A stretch of 64,000 bases of DNA, from NCBI GenBank assembly GCA_012932295.1, contig JAAONU010000016.1, positions 26,597,290 to 26,661,289 of the forward strand. The letters are read 5' to 3'. The DNA comes from Cyclina sinensis (lineage: Eukaryota > Mollusca > Bivalvia > Venerida > Veneridae). The notes beneath the pieces are model-generated. The model was not told the origin of the DNA, did no database searches, and worked only from the letters and a program-made list of their open reading frames with translations. Positions 48,501 through 60,500 of the stretch are shown piece by piece. The number at the start of each line of letters is the position of its first letter. Position 1 is the stretch's first letter. Both the position numbers and the translations under genes were made by a program.

Positions 48501-51500
48501 TGCATTGTACAAGAAACACAACTATCGTTAATTGTTCACAACCATAACTCTATTTCAATTATTTTGCAAAGTATGCTGTTACTAATAACTTCCTCAGTTC
48601 AGAAGCAGTCTTGTGGGGGGTATTAATCACATTTAGTGATAGCTCTAGTTGCATTTGGAAAATAATACATAATACTTGTCAACATTGATAACTCGTTGCC
48701 AAAAACACTACATTTTTCCAACATTCAAAAGGTAAAATGCAAGCTCATTAACACAATGGCATTTGCTGAACATTATTTTTCACTTTCAGAGTAGTTTTAA
48801 GGAATATCAGCAGAAAATATTTTACAAAAACAACATTACAAACACCCTTTACCTATACACCTTACAGTTATAGAGAAGTAACCATGCTTTGAAAGACCTG
48901 CAATTGAATATCAGTGCACATGTCTCTTGCACAGATTTGTTTTTATGGTTCAGTATGAATTCTCTCCCTTTACTTAAAGGAAAACTTGTTCATTTCACAT
49001 TGTGTGCACAATTGATTTTTGTTTTTTGACAGAAATGGACCACTTATGTAAGAATATTTTTGAATGGCTATAAAATCAGTTGCAACTGAGGAAGTGACAA
49101 CAAAATTCTTGAAAGATTGTCATATAAGCAGTTTCTTGTAATATCAGTATAAAAAGTCTTCCAGATACTTGACCTTTGCCCTGTTTAAGTTGTTGGGGTT
49201 TTTTGGATAGGCTATCACCAGAACTGGGAAAGAAAGGCTGATGCCAGACAGCACCTGATTTTGAAAAGTGAATAATGGAAGCTAACGCTGTCAAGGACAT
49301 TCTTTAAAAGCTCATTGAACAGCAAAAATATTTTATATAGTTTTTTAATTCCAGAATACCCTTCCATTAGATGTTGAAGAAGAAGTGAAACTCTTCAACT
49401 ATGAGTCTCCGGTGACCAAAATAAATGGTAAGATGATGAGAAAGTTCCTTTTTTAAGGTTGACACATTTGGGGTTTTAATGCTTTGTTCAGCTCTCTCTT
49501 CACAATCTTGATTTATTTGGTGAGCACCACAGAAACAGAGAAAGTCGTCTCTGAAGTGAGCTAGTGTTGTACCAGCTTTTAAAGGTCTTGTTTCACTTGA
49601 AAAGGGAAAATATACAGTAAAGTCTCGCTTTGCGACCGACCCTTTTTGCGGGCAAATCGATATTACGACCGCTTTTTTCCGGTCCCGACTTTTTTGCTAT
49701 ATAATTCAATGGTTGTAAGGTCCGATATTACGACCGACCCGCTACTACGTATTACGACCACTTTTTCGGGTCCTAATTCCCATTTCACAATGAAAGTGGG
49801 GCCCCATAAGACGACCATTAACTGTTTACTAAAATGACACGTGTCACCAATTATCACCAATAAACAACATAATACGACAATCGTAATCAAGGTGTGAACG
49901 ATTTGCGATACAATTAATATTATTAATGCTATTAGTAATTTAAAGAAAAATTATTATATACTTCAATGTTTGTATCATAAAAATGGTACTGATTAATGCA
50001 GAACAAAGAAATACGTTATGAAAGACGAAATAGGTGTTAATAATGCCTAATTTTGGATAGGTATGTTAATACGGCTACTAGTGAAAAACTGTCAAAAATA
50101 AATCGTGTACAGTAGGATTTCAGTGTTGCTAATTATGAAAACAGCTTGAAAGAAAAATTGCACTGTATACTTTCGAGTTTTAATTCATTTATGTCGCACT
50201 AACATGAAAATTATGTGAAAAAAATATCATGTTACTGTAGAATAAAATTGATGCCATTAGTTAGTATTTTTCCGTAATTTACCTTTTCAACAAGGTTATT
50301 ATAGCTAATGATAACCCTTTACAACAGATGAGAAATTGATTGAAGGCTAGCACGGGTCTCGGAATTAAGACTGACTCGATAATAAGACCACTTCTGCCAG
50401 GTCCCCAAAGTGGTCTTAATAGCGAGACTTTACTGTACTACAGTAACAGGTATTTCTGAAAATTCAAACAGCTTAAAATAAACCCAGATCTTAATAACAC
50501 CAAGCGTAACACTAGCTGGAAGATACATCCACACCTTTGGTTGGATAAGTAGGCTTAGAAATTTTCCTTGCATACCCTGTATGCATAATCCTCTCAAAAT
50601 TTAATTGGTATTTCAGTGGCTGTGAACAAGATACCCAATTTCCTGGCAGATCCCAATACAAGTGAAAACTCAGTAATGCCACATCACAGATGTACTATCC
50701 ACATTAACTGTGAAGAAACAAGCTATATACAAGATGCTTACCTAGAGGCAAAGAGGGGCAGGTACTCTAAGCGGTATGTGTTATAATTCTTGCTTTTATA
50801 ATATAAGTCATAAAATAAACTGATTAGCTGTTCACAGTTATTATATTATACCCATTTTGATTGCCTAAGTTTTTAAGTGCATTCTTCCATAGAAATAAGA
50901 TCCAAACAACCTTGTTATTCAACAATGATAGTTCATGGTGTGCAATTGTTACAGATTTTTATGCTCCCTGGAGCATGTAGTTGCCGCTTTGTCCATATGG
51001 CATGTTTCTGTATGTCTACAAGTCTGTCAAGCTTTTTGTCCAGACCATTACTCAAAAACTAATAAAGATATCAACATGTAACTTCATAAGTATATAGATA
51101 CTACTGAGGAGAAGTGCAGTGCAGTGCACAAGAACCGTTACTCTACACTTCATCATTTTTGAGTAGTTACCTTTTGTTGATTTTTCGTACTTAATTTTTG
51201 TTTTGTCCAGGGTATAGCTATAAGACTGTATGTGCTGTCTACTTGAAAAATCTTAGGTGGATAGATCTTAGAAGGATAAGTGCAATGCAGAATAACCGTT
51301 GCTCTCATTTCGTAATTTAAAGACATAAAAATGGACTTAACTTTGTCAAAATACAATACAATACAATGGTTACAAGCAAGCTCAGATGACGAAAATTCTA
51401 CAATTCCATTGAATTATGACACAAGTTATGCCCCTTTTAGGCTTAGAAAATGTTCTGATATAACCATTAATACTTAAATGTTTCTGAAACTAGAACAGAT

Positions 51501-54500
51501 ATTCACGAAAATGAAAGGTTATTTTTAACTGTTTCGAACATGATTTGACAATATATATTTATACTATTACCTGTACAATTTGTTTGTTTTTTTCAACAGA
51601 GATAATTTCTTTTTATGTATATGTATTTGTGCCACTTAAGTTATTCCCTTAACCACCTTTCCATGTCGTCTTCTGTCAAGGACATTGGTGGGGGTATTTG
51701 TGCCACTTAAGTTATTCCCTTAACCACCTTTCCATGTCGTCTTCTGTCAAGGACATTGGTGGGGGTATGAATCGCATTCAGCGATAGTTCTAGTTTTGTC
51801 TGGACCATAACTTGTGCACCTTTATAATAGCTTTTGGGCCTGTTTATTAAGGTGTAGTTACTTTTCAGATTGATTTGTATACATAATCTTCTACCATGCA
51901 TTATATATAAAGGCAATAATTTGTGTTTAAAAGAAAGTGTGTTTACAATGCAGTACGTCATTATATGAACTGATTTAAATAATACCCATAAATTTTGCTT
52001 AAAAAGTCATGCCACCCATTTCTGTACAATTTATTAAATTGAGTTCCATTCAGATTGCTTCCAGCAGAATAAACTGCATTTCATAGTTTTCCTTTACTGT
52101 GTTCTAAATCCTGTGAATGAGAACACTTCGTGGAACATAATCTGGTTTGACAGGTTTCCTGTTTCTTTTTTAAGACCCCACCATTTGAAGAATTGTGAAG
52201 GGGCATTAATTGAACACCTGACCATGAGTCCATCCATCCACATTTCGTTTCCACACATTTTAGGGAAAATGCTTACACACATTTCATTCATACTTTGCAT
52301 GTTCAGTAAGCATAGGTTCCTTTCTAAACTAGACTTGAAACCTCTAATTTTGTCAGAGTTATGGCACTTTTTGACTCCACATTTCGTTGACACACATTTA
52401 GAAGAAAATGCTTATATTTTATATACTAAATATTTCATTCATTTTGGCGTGTATATATTTCTTATGAAACTACAGGTTCCTTTTGAATTTGGCCTGACTC
52501 TTCCAATTTTATCAGAAGTTATGGCCCTTTTTCAACTTTATATTTTGTTTCCACGCATTTTAAGGAAAATGCTTGCACAGATTTTATTAATACTTTGCAT
52601 GCATATGTGTCTTATGAAACTACAGGTTCCTTTTGGAATCAGGCGTGATACATCTAATTTCATTAGAGTTTTTTTTTTGGACTTCATATTTTGTTTCTGC
52701 ACATTTAAAGGAAAACACATGCACAGATTTCATTCATATTTTGCATGCATATAATGTCTTATAAAACTACATGTTCCTTTTGAAATTGGAGTTGACACCT
52801 GGAATTTTATTAGTGTTATGGCTTTTCTTTGACTAAATTTTTATTAGAATGAAGTTTCCACACATTTTACGGAAAATGCTTCAATTGATTTCATTCATAT
52901 TTTGTGTATATATGTATCTTTGAAACAACAGGTTCCTTTCTAAAAGTGGGCATGACACATCTAATTTTATCAGAGTTATGACCCTTTTTTTACTTAATTT
53001 ATGATAAAAACCTATTGCTTCGCATTTAAAGGACAATGTTTTGCAATAATGTGTTCATCATATACCTACAATAGTTATACTGCATTTGACATTCCATTCC
53101 TGCCCTCTGACATTTTAACATCTGCTTATAATCTTGAGCATGGCGATAGCATCTGTGTCCCATGGACACATTTCTAGTTATTTACATGTATGACAAAAAG
53201 TATCTTTGAAATTAATAGGCTAATGATAATGAAACTTCCCTTTCAGTATTTTTGTGTTTCAATAGGACTCGCATATAAGATGCACCCTTATTGTGACAAA
53301 AATCTTTGGGAATTTGCACTGACCCTCGTATAAGACGTGGCCAAATTTAACGTCAACCTGGGTGTGAAATACCTTGTAGAATAGGACATTTTTAAAGGGT
53401 AAATGAAAGAGGCAGAGAGTTTACCATATCATCAGTCTTTGAAATGATCATTCCTATGCTGAATATTCTTTGTTTGTTTTTTTTAATTTGGAAATATATC
53501 AAAGTGCAATACAACCTTAGTTTGCTTTGTTCTAAAGGGTTATGGTTGTAAGCTGATCTCTTGACTGAAAAATTGGTAGAAGTACAGAGAAAAGGACATT
53601 TTATATAAGTACTTTCAGTTGTCCAGTTTTGTAAGGTAACTAGATTTTAAAATGTTGTTTCGTTTGGAGGTAATGGGTTTGAAGTCTTGAGTCTAATTAA
53701 TCTGTTCTGACTGAGGACAAGGAAAAAGGGGCAGTCCCTTAAACAATTTATTGTGATATAAAAAGCTTTCCCTTAGAAACTCAGTCAGTGTGACTGGCAT
53801 TCCTTTAAATTAATAGTATTTGGTTTTCTCTCAAATGATGTAAATGTGAATTATATTGAATGAATTATTACCCAATGTCAAGTAGTCAGTAAGGGTTCTA
53901 AGTATGAGAGATAAACTGAAAACAGGATTATCAGTCTTTATATAAAGAGTTGTTGTTGTTGTATCATTTTTGGAGTGGATAGCCGTTTATTCTAAATGAA
54001 TGTTTTCTGCTTTTGGGTGTCGTAATGCCTAACAGAGAAATTTTTTAACATATTTTCTTCTTTAAATAATTGGTTGTTTGCATTTTGTACTAAATGAGCC
54101 AGTAAGATAGATACCGGTATGAGGTATATCAATTTAGTAAAATGGTAGGGTATGTCCTTTTAAAGAGGCTGTACTCCAGATTTGACATAAAAAATTTTTT
54201 TTTCATAAATAATATATTTAGATGCCGTGAGATTATAACAACATAATATTTTACTTCAAAACTGATTATAAAAGTCAAAATAGAATAAAAAAAATATTTT
54301 CACTCCAGCCTGATTTGAACTCTGGACCCTCATGTTAACAAAATATTTATAACGCTTTTACTGTCACCACCATGGCCACGTGTAATATTACAGATATTTA
54401 CTTTAAATCTTATACGATATACTGTTGCGTTACGGTATAGCACTTTGAAAGGGAAAAAAATCAATTTATAATGTAATTATTTGACTTATTTTTTGTCAGT

Positions 54501-57500
54501 AGGTTATTTTTTAAGCATTAATCATAAATATTACAAGAAATTTATAATACAAGAAAACTTTCTTTTTTTGTCATCTGGAGCACAGCTCCTTTAATGGGAG
54601 CTATATATAGGAACAAACCAGAACATAGCCAAATGAAGAATTATTATTTATTGAACACTATAGAGATGAAATAAATATTGATATTTATTGATAAGAAAGC
54701 AAAATTAAATCGCAAGTTATTACTGGAATTAACTACTAAGATTCCATTTAAGACTCGAGTGTTAGGTGACAGCAGAGAAGTGGTGAAATGTACTGTATGA
54801 ATTAAATTCATTCAAAGAAGTGTCAGTAAAAGTATGAATAATTGTAACTTTGATGAAGAAAATTTAGCTGAAAATGTTATATTTTTATTTCACTGGAAAT
54901 TTTGTATAGTTTTATATATTTTACATGTATATTGATTCATTTAATAAAAGTTCAAATAAGTCACCAAAAAATATGTTACATAACAGCAGTAGTGCACTTT
55001 TATGTGACAGAAATAATTTGAACCCCAGTAATAACACACCATTACCTCCATACCTAAAACAGATTTTTTTTTAAATTGTTCCACATCTTTTTATAATCAA
55101 TAGAAAACCTTGCATTTTACTCTCAGTGGTTCATTATAAGCCAATTATATATGATATTGAAGGTAACTGAATGCTCATGACTTTAGTGTACTTGAATTGT
55201 GCCCTTTTAATATAATATTATGACTTTTTTGTGGAGTTTAGCATTAAATAAATAAAATTAGCAAGCCAAGTACAGAGTCAATATATTTCTTTTTAGATCT
55301 TCTGGCTGTAAAGTACTTAGTGGTAATGCTTTCCTACAGTATATATGTTTAATTGGAAATTTTGAAGTCCCTTGAAAAGAACAATTTGAAAATTTTTACT
55401 AAGATCTTTTTATATATAACTTAATAGTTATGATAATTTTATATAAGGCGAAAATCAAAGACTGAAAGAAAAAGTGATTTATGTTTAAATTTAATACTTG
55501 TTGAATAGCTAAGGCCTAAAATAAAATATTGTTTGTTTCCCCTGCCGGGACCCATGCCAGTTTGGGTAGTGACGGTAGATAAGTAAAATACTTGTTTTCA
55601 TCAAAAATATTTTTTATTGATTATATAATTTATATATCTGAATTAAATGGGTTTCAAAGAAACAGAACCAAAGTTTCAAAGTTTTATTCAATATATACAT
55701 CCCACTTTGTATATTTACAATGCAAAAATATGAGTCAAATATAAAGATGTGATTCTCATTGACATACTTTGCTTCCATGTGCAATATAAAAATTTTTTTT
55801 TGTTTTGTAATAAAAAAATTTTGGGTAGCTTTGATTTTTATGGATAGGTAGCCGGAGGGGAAACAAACAATATTTTATATTAGGCCTAAGTGCATGATAA
55901 AATCAGCATTTGTCTGCTTAGGTAGTTACAATGAGTTAATAATTTACAGGATAAAGTTCAGTATTTTTCATTCGAAGTTTTTCATAGGAATAGTCCAGGT
56001 TCAGTACAACTTGATGATTAACTTATCCAGTGCCACACAAGATCTTCACCCCATATTACGAGCTGTACAATTTCTTTTGATCATATATTAGTAGGCACCA
56101 AAGGCATGATTTAAAATGAATGTAATAAATAAACTAGGGTATGATCCAGTCAGTAAAAGAATGTTTCAGTTCAACACTTAGCTGTCCGTGATTTGATAGA
56201 CTGTCACGAAACTTGGTCTAAGGGGTGTTAAATTTTACTGTTCTGTAGTTAGGTTTGTTTGTAAACATTATGGGCTGTTTTAAAATTTTCATTAAATTTG
56301 CTGTCATTTTTAGCTTACCTCAGCATAAGCTTAAAATGAGCTATTAGGATCACCCCGTGTCCGTTGTGAGTCATCTCCTTTTAGATGACGTTTCCTCCAA
56401 AACTGCTTGGCCATTTTCCATCAAACTTTACGGAAATGATCATTATATTGCTCTTTTAAAATTTCTCTAATGGTTCCAGTCTGTTACGCAAAAGCTCAAA
56501 CTAGAAAAAAATCAAATAACATCTTTTTTAGCAAGATTTTTTTTTCAACAATTTTATACAAATGTTCTTTATATAGCCCTCTGTTAAAATTCCGGGAAAA
56601 AGCTTAAGCTAAAAATAGAAAAAAAATCTTCTTCGTCAGTATTTGGCTTCAAATGACATTTCAAATGATATCAAAATACTTAGCCAATTTTCATCAAATT
56701 TTACAGAAATGTTCATTATATTGCCCTTTTTAGCTTTTAGGACCTGCATTCTAGGTTCCAATGAAAGAAATATGTTTGTTTTGGCATAATGCATATGGGT
56801 CTGTTTTACAGAATTTAACAAGCAGGCTTAGGGTATTATAATAGAAAATAATTTCTGAATAGAAAAGGGAAAAATAAAAAAATTCAGCATGAAAAAAAGA
56901 ACATTATGGAAATAGCAATTTTTATTGTGGAATTATTATGGTACATTTTAACTAGGTCCTGATAAATATTGTTAAGCAAAGTATAAAGGACGTAATATTG
57001 CTGTTTTGCCCGTTTGCTTTAAAAACAGGTACAATTTACTTGATTTAACAGTAATGATTGTTATAATTTCTGTATAGTAATCTTTTTTGTGGTAAAAAGA
57101 AGTAGTCATGTGTAGGCATTTCTTTCTTATCAGTTTTTAGTTATTTTTTGCAGCAAATTGATTATCCTCTGGTTTTTAATGCCCCCAAAGGGAGGCATAT
57201 AGTTTTTTAATTGTCTGTCCGTCCATCTGGCTGTTTTTTGTCCGGTCCATAACTTTGTCAGTCATGGATGGATTCTGAAATAATTTTGCACAAATGTTTG
57301 GCACATTGAGACGATGGGTCACATGCAAGATCCAGGTTTGTAGGTCAAAGGTCAAGGTCACACTTAGACTTGAAAGGAAATTTTCATAAAAGTGCACTGA
57401 TGGTCGTGTCTGGTCAACAATTGCGTCATTCCTGGATGTATTTTAAAATGACTTGGCGTAAATGTGTTGGACATGATGACAACATGTCACGCACAAAAAT

Positions 57501-60500
57501 CAGGTGTCCAGCTCAGAGGTCAAGGTCACATTCAGGGGCATAGGTCTGTTCAGAACAACAGGTCTTGTTTTGTTGTATATGGAACTGCATTGCTATGCAA
57601 AATGTCACATATTAAAAAAACAATGAAGATACCCACATGTTGAAAGGTACTCTCCTGCGCATCGGTCAGATGTTTCACTTTCTAACCTCTGCTAAAATTC
57701 AGTTTTCAGAATGATATTTTTATTTTTAGACAGAGAAATCCACAGTTACTTTTCAGCCAATCAGCCTACAACGAATAGTCCATACATACATTTGACAACT
57801 CAGAATGTAAACAAACAATGCATGTTTGCATGTTACTTTTGCATTTCACTTTTCAAAGTGTTTTTGAAAAACCAGTAAAAATATTAGAAAGGTTAATGTC
57901 ACAATGGTATGGTTGTTCTTAGATGTTTGATTGCTGTAATAAGATGTTAACGTAAACGTGGAGTTGAAATTTGTCTAAACAATTGTCAGAAAACACCTGT
58001 ATATTTATAATTTTTGCAATCATGTGATCGTTTCAACCAATGAAAAATGGTTTCAAGATTTTTCTGTCACGGGGATATTGGTGCACTTTCATTGTTTAAA
58101 AGTTCATTGTAAAGGTCAATATCATAAATCTACTCCTATTAAAGCAGAGGTGTGAAGCAAGGTAGTGAATTCATTTAGCTGCTGAGGGAGCGTAGTTGAA
58201 AGGTAGATGAATGGGTAGATTCTGTGTCAGCCAAGCATAGTATATTGTGCATTTTAAAAGAACAGAGTTAACGTAATTGCTACTTTATCTGTGATATAGA
58301 TTCATCTGATATTCTAAACAGAAGCAATGACTTGCACAATCTTCTGAATATTGAATTTCACATTTTACTGATCAAATAAATTACAGTTAGTTTAGAAATA
58401 ATTTTAGACTAGAAATGTGTCCATGGGATACAGATGCCCCCGTCATGCTCAGTTGTTGACAGAGGATCATATTAAGCAGATGATTAAAATGTAAAAAGAG
58501 GCAGGTAGAATGTTGAAAGCAGTATAACTGTTGCAGGTATCTAATGAACAGATTACTGCAAAACATTATATAATACAAGTCCTTTAAGTGTGAAGAAATT
58601 TGGTTTTTATCAGAAATTAAGTAGAAAAAGGGTCAAAACTCTGATAAAATTAGAGGTGTCACATTTAATTTTGAAAGAAAACCTCTAGTTTCATAACATA
58701 CATATACACCCAAATATGAAAGAAATCTGTTAAAGAATAAATATGTGGAATCTTCATTTTAATAGAAATCATTTTAACAGAGATTTAGTTGAAGAAGAAT
58801 CATAACTCTGATAGAATTGGAGGTGTCATGCCCAATTTAGAAAGGAGCCTGTAGACACATGTTTCATTAGACATATATACATGCAAAGTATGAATGAAAT
58901 CTGTTCAAGAATTTTCCTTTAAATGCACAGAAATGAAATGTGGAGTCGGAAAAGGGCCATTACTCTGATAAAATTGGAGGTGTCATGCCCAATTTAGAAA
59001 GGAACCTGTAGTTTCAGAAGACAAATATACATGCAAAAAATATTAATGAAATCACTGCAAGCATTTTCCTTTAAATGTGTTGAAACAAAATCTTGATTTG
59101 AAAAAGGGCTCTAACTCTGATAAAATTGTAGTTGTCATCATAAGACACATATACATCCAAAATATGAATGAAATTTGTTCAAGCTTTTTCCTTAAAATAT
59201 GTGGAAACAAACTGTTGAGATGAAAAAGGGTCTCTGGTAAAATTGGAGGTGACATTCACAATTTGGAAAGGAATCTGTAGTTTCATAAGACACATATACA
59301 TGCAGGCAAATATAAATGAAGTCAGCGAAAGCATTTTCCTTTCAATGCATAGAAACAATAAATTGAGTTGAAAAAGGGGCATAACTCTGGTAAAAATGGA
59401 GATGCCACGCCCAATTTAGAAAAGGCCCTGTTGTTTCATAAGACACATATACATGTATATGCAATTTGTGCATGTGTTTTCCTTTAAATGCAAGGTAACA
59501 AAATGTTTGAGTCGATAAAGAGGCTGGACATACTAGAAAGATGTATAACAAATACATTTTGGTGATGTTACACTGTGTAATAAATAAATTTATATATGTT
59601 TCTATATCCATTTTCGTTTGAAGTTTTACATAGCTTTATTTTATCTGTGGTGTCAAGTTTCTGTATGGGTGGTATATGACTATCTTACCTTTCATTACAT
59701 TTGTAATCACTCATATGCGGAACATATTTTTAACCACTTCTAGTATACAGATATATGTGGAAGCTTTTTAATGAATTTTCTATAGTTTTTCAGTTTTTCA
59801 TAATGAAAAGATGTTCAGTTATCATTACAACAAATTTCTTATCTGAGATGTGCAAGTTTAAGATGGCTTGAGTTAATATGAGCACATTGAAAGCAGGTTC
59901 TCTAATCAAGAAATTGAATTATATATGATTTTGTGTGTTTTCCATTGATATAGCCCTATGATTGAGATGACCATTCCATCCAGTCTGGACCCCACTTTAG
60001 CCCCTCCTGGACATCATGTAGTCCTGCTGTTCACTCAGTACACCCCATACAGTCTGGCTGATGGGCAAGCATGGGATGAGAAAAATAAGAATGTCTATGC
60101 TGACACAGGTTAGTGCCCTTAGATTGTTTATCAGTTTCTTTCTAATATTTCAATGTTATCAAATTTACGCTACTGTCCATGGGGTTAACCAAAATATCTT
60201 AAGCTGTTTATTTAACAGGTTCAGTTGATTCTTTAGGTGACTGAAGCAAACAGTGAGAGTTATATCTTAAATACTTGAAGATTTATACCTGTGAGAGATT
60301 CAGTCTCAAGGCATAGGCTCAAAGCCCATTTTAAATGCCCCCAAAATGGCCGTTGAATTGCATATTGTTCTGCTTCTTCCTAGATGAGGCATTCTGGTGA
60401 AGTTCATGTGCATTGCAAGAAGGTGTATCAATGCAGTTAATGTAAAATAGATAATCTTAAATAAAGTTGAAGTGTTATCACATTTTATTATTTCAGTATT

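Noticed and set aside
49663..49890. Short frames inside the pogo-like element as a transposase
   Set aside because: No DDE or CENP-B-type motif visible; the element is non-autonomous.
52113..52754. 213-codon plus-strand open frame
   Set aside because: Lies within PYROXD2 intron 12 and runs through units of a dispersed tandem repeat; inverted copy gives comparable frames on the other strand.
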